Origin: CAZUFB01 sp048173955
GTDB taxonomy: Bacteria > Actinomycetota > Coriobacteriia > Coriobacteriales > UMGS124
Assembly: GCA_048173955.1 (NCBI GenBank)
Contig: DBEYOB010000157.1
Location: 1 to 17,617, forward strand
Length of the DNA stretch: 17,617 nt
Direction: 5' to 3'
In this document: positions 5,816-13,065 of the stretch, piece by piece
Layout: every line of letters starts with the position of its first letter
Position numbering within the stretch: the first letter of the stretch is position 1
Made by a program: the position numbers and the translations under genes
Notes under the pieces: generated by a model
What the model was told of the DNA's origin: nothing
The model's database searches: none
Seen by the model: only the letters and a program-made list of their open reading frames with translations

Positions 5816-6514
5816 ATGGAGCTCAACCGTCGTACCTTTTTGAAGTCCGTTCTCGCCGGTGGCGCGGCCGCCGCGTTGACCTCTGGTTTTGCCGGCGTCG
5901 CTCTCGCCGACGAGGCGCCTGCCGGGCTCGATCCGCTGCCCGCCGCCGAGACCGACCCCGACACCGAGCAGGGTACCGACGTCAACGTCAACATGGCGAC
6001 CATCGACCAGTACCTCGGACGCCCCGACGTCGCCTACCGCGACGTGCGCCACCTCTACACCACCGACGAGTCGGGGACGACCGTGGTGGACCTCGCCTCG
6101 ACCATCGAGGGCTTCAAGATCGTCCCCTACATCAAGATCGCCCCGATGGGTGCCGACTCCGCGACCGGCGAGGAGCTGTTCACCCTCGAGTGGGACGCCG
6201 ACGGCAAAATCGTCTCGGCCACGCCCAACTACGCCGAGTCGGAGCTCGTCGTGCGCGACCTGTTCCCCCAGGACAAAGCCATCTTCATCATGTGCACCTC
6301 GGGCGGGCGCGCCTCGATGACCAAGGACCTGCTTCTGTTCCTGGGCTGGGACCCGGCGCTGCTCTACAACATCGGCGGCGAAAAGGACTATGCGGGCTCG
6401 CACAAACTCGAAATCGTGTCCTACCCCGTGCGTCGCGGAGACAAGGACATCTATGCCGTGTGGCGCGCCGACTACGCGGACATCAACCCGGCGTTTCTGA
6501 ACCCGGTCGTCTAG
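5816..6514 (+). CDS. Tat-exported rhodanese-like protein
   Basis: This 232-residue protein starts MELNRRTFLKSVLAGGAAAA, a twin-arginine signal (NRRTFLK at 4-10) with cleavage expected after ALA at about residue 32. A Pro/Asp/Glu-rich spacer follows. The mature part resembles a rhodanese domain: QYLGRPDVAYRDVR opens like the family's substrate-loop region, and CTSGGRA (160-166) matches the CxxGxR active-site loop, with Cys160 as the expected persulfide-forming residue, followed by a helix (MTKDLLLFLGW) and YNIGG. Rhodaneses transfer sulfane sulphur; export would put this activity outside the membrane. An in-frame ATG lies at 5753, but 5816 is chosen because GGAAGGGGA is just upstream and it begins the signal peptide directly. 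It is the first gene of a likely two-gene operon with 6605-7324, divergent from the LysR gene. The physiological substrate is unknown. Confidence 0.8.
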   Translation: MELNRRTFLKSVLAGGAAAALTSGFAGVALADEAPAGLDPLPAAETDPDTEQGTDVNVNMATIDQYLGRPDVAYRDVRHLYTTDESGTTVVDLASTIEGFKIVPYIKIAPMGADSATGEELFTLEWDADGKIVSATPNYAESELVVRDLFPQDKAIFIMCTSGGRASMTKDLLLFLGWDPALLYNIGGEKDYAGSHKLEIVSYPVRRGDKDIYAVWRADYADINPAFLNPVV

Positions 6515-6604
6515 CGTTCCGCATTCCCAAACCACCGGCGTCGCGCTGGCGCTCCGGTATCGTGCCGGCTCCCCCATCAGACATCTAGCAAGGAGGACAC
6601 GACC

Positions 6605-7324
6605 ATGGCTCGCACGCTTTTGCACGGACAGGGTATCGACCGCCGCCAGGTTTTCGCGCTCGGGGCCGCCGCGGCCGGCGCGCTCGCGCTGGGAGGCATA
6701 GCCCGCGCCAAGGCCGAGGAGGCCGCAGGGGAGGGGGCCGAGGGCTCTGCCGAGGCGCCCGACGAGGAACCTGCCGAGGAGCAGACGCCGGCCGGCGGGT
6801 CGGGCGAGACGGTCGTCGTGGGCGATATCAAGCTCTACCCCTACGAGCACTTCCGCACCGGGGGTTCCGACGGGCAGACCTATGCCGTCATCATCTTCGA
6901 AAACGCCAATTCCACGTTCACCAAGTACCAGGTCGCCATCACGTCGTGCACGTGCCGCGACGCCGCGCTCAACTACCGTTCGGTCATGTACGCGGAGCTC
7001 GACAACACGGCGGCGAGTCCCGAAAGCGCCATCGTGCGCTGGCTGACCTTCGGCGTGGACGGAGACTACACCGTGGGCATGTGGGGCGACAGCAGCCCCA
7101 TCCCCACCAACCCCGACTACACCTCGGCCTATATGGACGAGCACCTCGTTCAGCCCCTCGTGGGTATGACCAAGGCGGACATCGACGCCTGGGGCGGCTA
7201 CGGCACCCTGCCCGGCGGGCTTGACGTCGACGCGGTGGCCGGCGCCACGGTCACCAGCAGCAACGTGGTCTCGGCGGTGCAGGCGCTCTTTGCCTACCAC
7301 GCCGCGACGTACTACGGGGCATAG
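6605..7324 (+). CDS. Tat-exported FMN-binding domain protein
   Basis: The protein has 239 residues. An RR-containing export signal (DRRQVFALG, residues 12-20, then an Ala/Gly/Leu stretch) is followed by a long Glu/Ala/Pro/Gly linker to about residue 67. The C-terminal part carries DAVAGATVTSSN; AGATVTS at 212-218 matches the S/A-GATxTS motif of FMN-binding domains (NqrC, RnfG, flavocytochrome partners), in which the Thr (Thr215 here) can receive FMN through a phosphoester bond from an ApbE-type transferase. An unusual CTC pair (SCTCRD) lies mid-domain. The start is supported by AAGGAGG 9 nt upstream. It follows the rhodanese-like gene by 90 bp in the same direction. By inference it shuttles electrons outside the cell, possibly to its neighbour or to the FAD reductase at 9784-11550, which has no FMN domain of its own. 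No ApbE gene is in the window. Confidence 0.82.
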   Translation: MARTLLHGQGIDRRQVFALGAAAAGALALGGIARAKAEEAAGEGAEGSAEAPDEEPAEEQTPAGGSGETVVVGDIKLYPYEHFRTGGSDGQTYAVIIFENANSTFTKYQVAITSCTCRDAALNYRSVMYAELDNTAASPESAIVRWLTFGVDGDYTVGMWGDSSPIPTNPDYTSAYMDEHLVQPLVGMTKADIDAWGGYGTLPGGLDVDAVAGATVTSSNVVSAVQALFAYHAATYYGA

Positions 7325-7442
7325 GGGATGTAGAGGCCGGCTTGTGGGGGTGCCACGGCGGTGCCCGGGCGCGGCGCTGGGGCTGCGCGATCCATTGCAA
7401 GATTCGGGGGCCCGGGGCAAACGGCCCATGGGGCAACCGGCG

Positions 7443-7476
7443 GGGGGCGGGCGCAATCGGTTTCGCGCCCGTCCCC
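7443..7476 (+). terminator. GC-rich hairpin after the FMN-binding gene
   Basis: GGGGGCGGGCGC (7443-7454) pairs with GCGCCCGTCCCC (7465-7476) over 12 bp with one G-T pair, loop of 10 nt. The following TGGCCTCTTT has only a weak T-run, so this is a probable but not classic terminator, about 120 bp after the stop. Confidence 0.45.
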
Positions 7477-7738
7477 TGGCCTCTTTCCCGCAGAGGTCGG
7501 AGGGGCAAATATCCAGGGAACGGAGAATCATCATCCTGCTCCCCCCAACCTATTTTCAGCCCGTATACACGCCGCGAATATACTTGCGTTGATTTGCGGG
7601 TCAATCGAAACGCTTCCCAGGCCCACGAGGCATGAACACGAGACGAAGTGCCGCGATGGATGGGTTGGGAACTGCGGTTACGCCGTCCGGGGAGGTAGCG
7701 TAGAATGCGCCGGGCGAGTTGTTATCGGGCGGGGCGAG
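7477..7738. other. intergenic region before the BASS transporter
   Basis: No gene is supported. Visible elements are an inverted pair GCGTTGATT (7586-7594) with AATC-ga-AACGC (7603-7613) around an 8-nt loop, the nearby GTATAC/ATATAC repeats (7563-7582), and a -10-like TAGAAT at 7701-7706 without a good -35. The dyad may be an operator for the transporter gene. Confidence 0.35.
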
Positions 7739-8770
7739 ATGCGGGGTGTTGGCATGGGCATGCGGGCGGCGAATCCATGGTTTGCCATCGGTTCGCTCAT
7801 CGGGCGGCATATGGTGGTGGTCGCGCCGCTGTGCGTGGTGCTCGGCGTGGCGCTGCCGGGGGCGTTCTCGTGGATCTCGCCGGGCGTGGAGGCCATGTTC
7901 GCGTTCATGACGTTCCAAAACGCCATGGCCACGACCTCGCGCGAGCTGCTCGGCGTGGTGCGCCGCCCGGTTCCGCTGCTCAGCGCGCTCGGCATTCTGC
8001 TTGTTGCGATGCCGCTGGTGGCGTTTGCGCTGGGCAACCTGCTGTTTCCCGGCAACCGCGACATCGTCGTCGGCATGGTGCTCGAATGCTGCGTCCCGAT
8101 GGGCGTCAACGGGCTCATGTGGACCGACATCTTTAACGGCAACCGGTCGTTCGCGTTGGCCATGGTGGTCGTTTCGACCGTGCTGGCGCCTTTTGCGCTA
8201 CCGCTTACCATGCAGCTGCTCATGGGGACGTCGGTGCAGGTCGATGTGGCGGGCATGATGCTCGACCTGGTACTCATGATCGCCCTGCCGGCGGTGGCGG
8301 GCATGCTGTGCAACGACCTGTCGCACGGCAGGGCCAACGCGAAGGTGGCGCCGTGGCTGTCCCCCGCCGCCAAGATCATGCTCGTGGGCATCCTGCTGTC
8401 AAACGCCACGCGCATCAGCGACACCGTGCGCCACCTGACGCCGCAGCTGGTTGAGGTCGCGCTGGTCATGGCGTGCCTGAGCGCGCTGGGGTACGTGCTG
8501 GGGTACACCGCAGCGCGCCTGCTCCACCGCGGCGTGGGCGACTGCATCACGATGGGCGTCACGACGGGCGTGCGCAACCTCACCTCGGGCGCCGTCGTCG
8601 CGGCTGCCTACTTCCCTGCGGGAGCGATGTTCCCGGTGATCATCGGGACGCTGTTTCAGCATATCGTGGCCAGCCTGTTCGGTTGGGCGGTGCGCCGACT
8701 CGACGCGCGTTGCAAGCCGCGGGAGGTCGAGGAGATCGAGCGCGCGCATCGGGACCACACGGGGGACTAG
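7739..8770 (+). CDS. bile acid:sodium symporter (BASS/SBF) family membrane transporter
   Basis: This integral membrane protein of 343 residues has about nine or ten hydrophobic segments, beginning at MVVVAPLCVVLGVALPGAF and ending at PVIIGTLFQHIVASLFGWAV. Glycine- and asparagine-rich joints such as ECCVPMGVNGLMW and GVTTGVRNLTSGAVVAAAYFP resemble the discontinuous helices that bind Na+ and substrate in the BASS fold. The last 30 residues are charged and cytoplasmic. Family members move organic anions (bile acids, pantoate, 2-oxo acids) with Na+; the substrate here cannot be told. The first ATG at 7739 has GGGGCGAG close by, but ATGs at 7754 and 7760 are in frame and equally possible; the frame is open as far back as 7361 without translation signals. 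The preceding FMN-binding gene is over 400 bp away, so it is probably a single transcription unit. Confidence 0.8.
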   Translation: MRGVGMGMRAANPWFAIGSLIGRHMVVVAPLCVVLGVALPGAFSWISPGVEAMFAFMTFQNAMATTSRELLGVVRRPVPLLSALGILLVAMPLVAFALGNLLFPGNRDIVVGMVLECCVPMGVNGLMWTDIFNGNRSFALAMVVVSTVLAPFALPLTMQLLMGTSVQVDVAGMMLDLVLMIALPAVAGMLCNDLSHGRANAKVAPWLSPAAKIMLVGILLSNATRISDTVRHLTPQLVEVALVMACLSALGYVLGYTAARLLHRGVGDCITMGVTTGVRNLTSGAVVAAAYFPAGAMFPVIIGTLFQHIVASLFGWAVRRLDARCKPREVEEIERAHRDHTGD

Positions 8771-8857
8771 GCGCGGAGAGCTGGGCGCCCGCCGCGTCAT
8801 CGGGGCGCCATCGCATGCTGCTAAGATGGAACCCCAACCCAGACGGGAGGTTTCGCC

Positions 8858-9619
8858 ATGCCGCTCGATTTCGATCCCTATAGCCTGCGTATCGGCGGCA
8901 TCACGCCGTTTTCCACGGTCGACTGGCCGGGCAAGATCGCAGCCGTGTGCTTTTTGGCCGGCTGCCCCTACCGCTGCGCGTACTGCCAGAACTCCGGCCT
9001 TTGGGAGATGCCCGCCTCGGGTGCGGCGGCCGCCGCGGCTGGTGGCTCCGCCTCCGACCACGGCAGCCCCGCCGCGGACACCTTCGACGACCTGCTGCGC
9101 CTGCTCGACACCCGCCGCGGCCTGCTCGACGGCGTGGTGTTCTCGGGCGGCGAGCCGCTCGCCCAGCCGGCCGTCGTGGCGGCGGCGCGCGCGGTGCGCG
9201 AGCAGGGGTTCCTCGTGGGCCTGCACACCTCGGGCGCCTATCCCGAGCGCCTCGCGGCGATGGCGGGCGACCTCGCGTGGGTCGGCCTCGACATGAAGGC
9301 GCCCTGGGAGGGGTGGGACCGCATAACGCGCGGGTGCGGTTCGGGCGAGAAGGCCCGCGAGAGCCTGCGCATCGTCCAGGAGGCGGGCATCGACTACGAG
9401 TGCCGCACCACCTGGCACCCCGACCTGCTCACGCCCCAGGACCTCGTGGCGATCGCCCGCCAGCTTGCCGAGGCGGGCGTCGAGCGCTGGGCGGTGCAGG
9501 CATACCGAAGCCTGGGCGTCTCGCCCGACGCGGGCCTGCGCGACCTCATGCCGACCCCCGACGACGTGCCTCCCGAGGCGTGCGCCGCCGTGGCGCACTA
9601 CGAGTTTCGCGAAGGATAG
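8858..9619 (+). CDS. nrdG: radical-SAM activating enzyme of anaerobic ribonucleotide reductase
   Basis: This 253-residue cytoplasmic enzyme uses a [4Fe-4S] cluster and S-adenosylmethionine to create the glycyl radical on the class III reductase. The opening LRIGGITPFSTVDWPGK (10-26) is typical of this NrdG/PflA-like group. The cluster motif Cys36-x3-Cys40-x2-Cys43 (CPYRCAYC) and the GGEP motif (SGGEPLAQP, SAM binding) are intact, as are later radical-SAM strands (LDMKAPW). Residues 53-70 form an Ala/Gly-rich insertion. The ATG at 8858 has GGGAGG about 9 nt upstream; a -10-like TAAGAT lies at 8822-8827. It lies about 5 kb from nrdD, and a decayed copy of its 5' end lies at 4584-4633. Its presumed target is Gly35 of the stand-alone protein at 3786-3992. 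Confidence 0.9.
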   Translation: MPLDFDPYSLRIGGITPFSTVDWPGKIAAVCFLAGCPYRCAYCQNSGLWEMPASGAAAAAAGGSASDHGSPAADTFDDLLRLLDTRRGLLDGVVFSGGEPLAQPAVVAAARAVREQGFLVGLHTSGAYPERLAAMAGDLAWVGLDMKAPWEGWDRITRGCGSGEKARESLRIVQEAGIDYECRTTWHPDLLTPQDLVAIARQLAEAGVERWAVQAYRSLGVSPDAGLRDLMPTPDDVPPEACAAVAHYEFREG

Positions 9620-9663
9620 GGGCGTCGCCGGCCCTGTCCGACGTGCCGGGGATAGGAGACGAA

Positions 9664-9699
9664 GGCGCCCGCCGCGAGGTTCGTCTCGCAGCGGGCGCC
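9664..9699. terminator. large hairpin between convergent nrdG and the FAD reductase
   Basis: GGCGCCCGC (9664-9672) pairs with GCGGGCGCC (9691-9699), and inside them GCGAG (9674-9678) pairs with CTCGC (9685-9689), loop GTTCGT; one mismatch separates the stems. It lies 45 bp past nrdG and 85 bp past the convergent gene, so it probably serves both directions. T-runs are weak. A competing stem GAGACGAA (9656-9663) with TTCGTCTC (9680-9687) excludes this fold. Confidence 0.6.
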
Positions 9700-9783
9700 C
9701 CGCATTGTCTCTGACGCGGTCTGCGCGGCTCGTCTGCCTGCCTCAGCGAAAGCCAAAGCGGGGCGGAAGAGCCCGCCGCTCCC

Positions 9784-11550
9784 TTACAGCTTCGCCAGGT
9801 CGAGGCCGAGCAGGTAGCTCAGCGTGCCGCACACGGCGCCGAGGTTCTGGCCGGGCATCACGAAGTTGTACGTGTTGGCGTAAAAGTCGCCGGTCATGAT
9901 GCCGGTGTTGTACAGGCCCTCGATGGGGTTGTCGTCCTTGTCGCAGACCTGCATCTTGTCGTTGGTGCGCAGGCCGCCGCACACCGTGAGGAACGTGGCG
10001 CCCACGCTCTTGGTGGCATAGAACGGCGGCGTCTCGATCGGGAAGAGGTACTCGGGGTTGACGTGGTACTCTTCGTCGAGGCCGTTCTTGGCGTACTCGT
10101 TGTAGCGCTTGATCGACTCGAGCGCGGCCTCCTGGTCGATGCCGTCCATCTGGGCGACGAGGTCCTCGAGCGTGTCGGCCTTCCAGTACAGCGTGGTGGC
10201 GGCGATGCTGTCGGCGGAGCTGTTGGCCGCGGACTCGTCCCAGCTGGCGATGATCTCCTCGGGCGTGGAGGGCATGATGCCGTTCTCCAGGCCGACGCAG
10301 CAGCCGAACTGCTCCCACTGCTCCTCGGTGTACGCGTAGTTGATGTCCCACACGGCGAAGGCCGTCTGCTGGGGCAGCATCATCTTGGCGATGGCGCCGT
10401 AGGCGAAGTTGGTGATCTCGTTCATGTAGCGCTCGCCGTGGATGTCGAGGTTGATGCCCCAGAAGTTGGAGATGACGCCGTGGGCGGGGCCGGAGGAGCC
10501 GCCGTTGATCATCGGGGCGACCGGGTCGATCTTCTGCCAGGCGGCGCCGATCCACAGACCCATCTTCTGGCCGTCGCCGGGCATCAGGCCGTCATAGGCG
10601 AGCTCGGTGTCGTAGTTGATGTTGTCCCAGTTAATGCTGTCCTTGTAGGCGTTGTAGGCGAACGGGCAGTAGCGGGCCATGAGGTCGCGGTCCTTGGAGA
10701 AGTCGCCCGTCGCCAGGACGACGGCCTTGTTGGCGACGTACTTCACGTACTCGCCGTCGGCGTTCTGGGCGACGACGGCCGAGACGCGGCCGGTGTTGTC
10801 GTCGTCGCGGATGAGGTAGAGCGCCTTGGTGTTGTAGTGGATCTCGCCGCCGAAGTCGTCGGTGAAGGTGTCGGCCATGGCCTGGGCCTGCAGCGGAGCG
10901 CCGAACAGGGCGCCGAAGGGCTGCTCGTCGTTGTAGAAGTTGTGCGACGCCGGCGGGATGTCGATGACGCCGTCGGGATCCGGGAAGCCGGGCTCGAGCG
11001 AGGTCTTCAGGCCCTTGGCCTCCATCTTCTCGATGGTCCAGTCGATCGATTCGGCGGAGTGGTTGACCCAGCGCATCCACTTCTTCTTGTCCATGAAGTA
11101 GGTGCCCGAGGTCTGCTCGGTCTTGATAATCTTGCGGGCGAGCTCGGGGTTGTACTCGATACCCTTCTCGATCTGATACTTGGAGCCGATGGCGTGGTTG
11201 GAGCCGCCGCGGCTGATCGGCTTGGACGAGGCCGAGAACACGATGACGTCCGCGCCCTGCTCGGCGGCGGCGGTCGCGGTGGTCAGGCCGCCCAGGCCGG
11301 CGCCCACCACGACGATGTCGTGCGTGAAGGTCTCGACGATCTGGTCTTCGGGAATGGGGTCGAGGGCAACCTCGAACGCCCACTTGACCTCGGCGGCCTT
11401 GTCGGCCGTCATGAGGTCGCCTGCCGGTGCCGCCTCCTCGGCGGGCGCGGCCTCCTCGGCCGCCTCTTCGGCCAGGGCGGTTCCGGCCAGCGCGCCCATC
11501 GCCGCCACGCCTGCGGCGCCTGCAAGGAATTGCCTACGGTTGAGCTCCAT
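9784..11550 (-). CDS. Tat-exported FAD-dependent reductase (fumarate/urocanate reductase-like)
   Basis: This protein of 588 residues has a twin-arginine signal MELNRRQFLAGAAGVAAMGA with cleavage after TALA (about residue 27), followed by an Ala/Glu/Pro linker. FAD binding begins at HDIVVVGAGLGGLTTATAAA; GAGLGG at 83-88 is the dinucleotide loop. SRGGSNHAIGS continues the flavin site; GERYMNE (372-378) corresponds to the Arg/Glu strand of the fumarate reductase family, and the end (NTGIMTGDFYANTYNFVMPGQNLGAVCGTLSYLLG) is the closing FAD loop. No CxxCH haem motif and no FMN domain are present, so electrons must come from another protein. The final loop has MPGQNL where fumarate reductases usually keep an Arg, so the substrate is probably not fumarate. 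AAAGGGGA precedes the start. Such proteins are amplified in Coriobacteriia, where they reduce dietary or host metabolites. It is monocistronic and convergent with nrdG. Confidence 0.9.
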   Translation of the reverse strand: MELNRRQFLAGAAGVAAMGALAGTALAEEAAEEAAPAEEAAPAGDLMTADKAAEVKWAFEVALDPIPEDQIVETFTHDIVVVGAGLGGLTTATAAAEQGADVIVFSASSKPISRGGSNHAIGSKYQIEKGIEYNPELARKIIKTEQTSGTYFMDKKKWMRWVNHSAESIDWTIEKMEAKGLKTSLEPGFPDPDGVIDIPPASHNFYNDEQPFGALFGAPLQAQAMADTFTDDFGGEIHYNTKALYLIRDDDNTGRVSAVVAQNADGEYVKYVANKAVVLATGDFSKDRDLMARYCPFAYNAYKDSINWDNINYDTELAYDGLMPGDGQKMGLWIGAAWQKIDPVAPMINGGSSGPAHGVISNFWGINLDIHGERYMNEITNFAYGAIAKMMLPQQTAFAVWDINYAYTEEQWEQFGCCVGLENGIMPSTPEEIIASWDESAANSSADSIAATTLYWKADTLEDLVAQMDGIDQEAALESIKRYNEYAKNGLDEEYHVNPEYLFPIETPPFYATKSVGATFLTVCGGLRTNDKMQVCDKDDNPIEGLYNTGIMTGDFYANTYNFVMPGQNLGAVCGTLSYLLGLDLAKL

Positions 11551-11724
11551 GAACGTCCCCTTTCGTCGTGGATTGATCCGTACGCGATCGGTGGGCGCCG
11601 CTGGGGGTGCCGGTTTGTCGTGCGTGTCCCGGCCGCCGCGACGCCCCTCCAGGTTTCAGCTTAGCAAATGGGGGCGACCGCCGTCTTCCCCCGGACGCCC
11701 TCGTGGATTTAATCTTTTGGTTTA

Positions 11725-11747
11725 GGCGGTTCACCTGCGGTGACGCC
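11725..11747. promoter_or_regulatory. dyad in the divergent region between FAD reductase and methyltransferase
   Basis: TCACC-TGC-GGTGA (11731-11743) is a perfect dyad, extended by GGCG (11725-11728) and CGCC (11744-11747) with a 2-base offset. It lies about 180 bp from either start in a 391-bp gap (11551-11941) that otherwise holds no gene. On the minus strand an AT-rich GATTAAAT (11714-11707) could be the -10 for the FAD reductase, placing the dyad over its -35. Confidence 0.4.
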
Positions 11748-11845
11748 AGTGCGTCGGAGCCGCGGGGGATAGGTGCGGCCCACCGCTTGGAGGTGGCGAT
11801 TGTGCGCCGCGCGCCGGCACGGCGCCCCGGGGCCGGCTTTGCCGC

Positions 11846-11851
11846 TATAGT
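11846..11851 (+). promoter_or_regulatory. -10 element (TATAGT) for the methyltransferase gene
   Basis: GCTATAGT is the same -10 form seen before nrdD (1494-1499) and at 17536-17541. No clear -35 is seen. It would give a leader of about 85 nt before the ATG at 11942. Confidence 0.45.
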
Positions 11852-11941
11852 AGGCGCACGATGCAACGAGGCGGGGCGGGGCGACCCGCCGGGCCGCTGT
11901 TCCGTTCGGCGCGACGGCGCCCGATCAGAAGGAGGGTGCGC

Positions 11942-12892
11942 ATGGCAGACATCGAGCTCCGCCTGGGGAGCGACGTCCTGGTGGTCCAAGGCGCCATGGG
12001 GACCATGTTCGAGGCGGCGGGCTTCGGCGGACCCGGCGAGACCTGCTACCCGTTTCTCAACCTCACCGAGCCCGAGACGGTCGAGGAGCTGCACCGCCGC
12101 TACCTCGCGGCGGGGGCCGACTGCGCCGTCACCAACACGTTTCTGGCCACGAGCTCCCGGCTCGCCCCCTACGGCCTGCTCGCCTATGCCGAGCAGATCA
12201 ACCGGGAGGGGGTCCGCCTGGCGCGCGGGGTCGGCTTCCAGCACGTTTTGGCGGCGGTCGGCCCCTGCGGCGTCGAAGTCGAGCCGGGAAGCGGCCTGGC
12301 GGCGCTCGCCGCGTCCGAGGCGCCCGACGGGGCCGCCTACCCTCCCGAGGCCTGCGCGCCGGGTTACGGCGCGGCGGTCGAGCAGTATGCCGAGCAGATT
12401 GCCGCCCTGGCTTGCGAAGGGCCCGACGCCGTGCTGCTCGAGACGTTCACCGACCTCGACGACGCCCTCGCGGCGGTGGACGCCGCCCGCCGCGTGTGCG
12501 ACCTGCCGGTGATGGCATGCCTGTCGTTCGTGCGCGGCCCCGAGGGCGGGGCCTTGAGCCCCGATCCCGCCGAGGCCGCGCGGGCGCTCGTCCGCGCGGG
12601 CGCGGCCGCCGTGGGATGCAACTGCACGGACGTCGACGACGCGGTCGCGGCGGTCGAGGTCATGCGGTCCGCGGTCGACGCCGCGATCGTCGCCCGTCCC
12701 AGCGCGGGGCAGCCCGTTCGCCAGCCCGACGGGTCGCCGACCTGGCCGGTCGGCCCCGACGAGTTCGCCGACGCCGCCGTCCGGCTCGTGCGTGCCGGCG
12801 CCCGCGTGGTGGGCTCGTGCTGCGGTTCCACGCCCGCGTGCACGGGGGCGATCTACGCCGCGGTCGGAGGCCTGCAGGGATCCGAGGGCTGA
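11942..12892 (+). CDS. homocysteine S-methyltransferase domain protein
   Basis: This cytoplasmic TIM-barrel enzyme of 316 residues transfers a methyl group to homocysteine (or a related thiol) through a thiol-bound zinc. The zinc ligands are visible: Cys226 in VGCNCTD, and Cys293/Cys294 in VGSCCGSTP. The N-terminal VVQGAMGTMFEAAG and TNTFLATSS also fit the family and resemble the N-terminal homocysteine module of MetH. No folate, cobalamin or activation domain follows, so it is either a free-standing methyltransferase (MmuM/BHMT-like, using S-methylmethionine or betaine) or one half of a split cobalamin system whose partner is elsewhere. AAGGAGGG 6 nt before the ATG fixes the start; the longer frame from 11861 has no such site. 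It stands alone between a divergent and a co-directional gene. Several Ala/Gly codon runs are very GC-rich, as in the neighbours. Confidence 0.88.
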   Translation: MADIELRLGSDVLVVQGAMGTMFEAAGFGGPGETCYPFLNLTEPETVEELHRRYLAAGADCAVTNTFLATSSRLAPYGLLAYAEQINREGVRLARGVGFQHVLAAVGPCGVEVEPGSGLAALAASEAPDGAAYPPEACAPGYGAAVEQYAEQIAALACEGPDAVLLETFTDLDDALAAVDAARRVCDLPVMACLSFVRGPEGGALSPDPAEAARALVRAGAAAVGCNCTDVDDAVAAVEVMRSAVDAAIVARPSAGQPVRQPDGSPTWPVGPDEFADAAVRLVRAGARVVGSCCGSTPACTGAIYAAVGGLQGSEG

Positions 12893-12997
12893 TGGTTGTT
12901 TTGTGAGACGGGGTTCGACTCCGTTTGCCTGCACCGGCCATCCACATCTCGACGGTTCAATACGAGTAGTCCATCTATAAGTACCATTCAAGGCGTC

Positions 12998-13013
12998 CCC
13001 GCCTTCGGGCGGG
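12998..13013 (+). terminator. UUCG-loop hairpin before the MATE gene
   Basis: CCCGCC (12998-13003), TTCG, GGCGGG (13008-13013) forms a very stable tetraloop hairpin, followed after a few bases by CTTGTTTTC. It lies about 105 bp past the methyltransferase stop and 53 bp before the MATE start, so it could end the former or act in the leader of the latter. Confidence 0.5.
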
Positions 13014-13065
13014 CGGCGTCTTGTTTTCTGAAAAGCCTGCGGGCAGGACAAAGGAGCTGATGTGC

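Noticed and set aside
4349..7534. 1061-codon minus-strand open frame
   Set aside because: It overlaps the LysR gene in another frame and is antisense to the rhodanese and FMN genes; the product is low-complexity Arg/Gly/Pro-rich and matches no family.
7361..7738. Upstream extension of the BASS transporter frame
   Set aside because: The added 126 codons are Gly/Pro/Arg-rich, cross a hairpin and have no translation signal.
10063..11664. Plus-strand open frame opposite the FAD reductase
   Set aside because: The FAD reductase frame has a signal peptide, motifs and a ribosome binding site; this one is its shadow.
12904..12940. tRNA or tmRNA gene
   Set aside because: Only a T-arm-like piece is present; the acceptor stem, D-arm and anticodon arm are missing and the upstream DNA is the methyltransferase gene.
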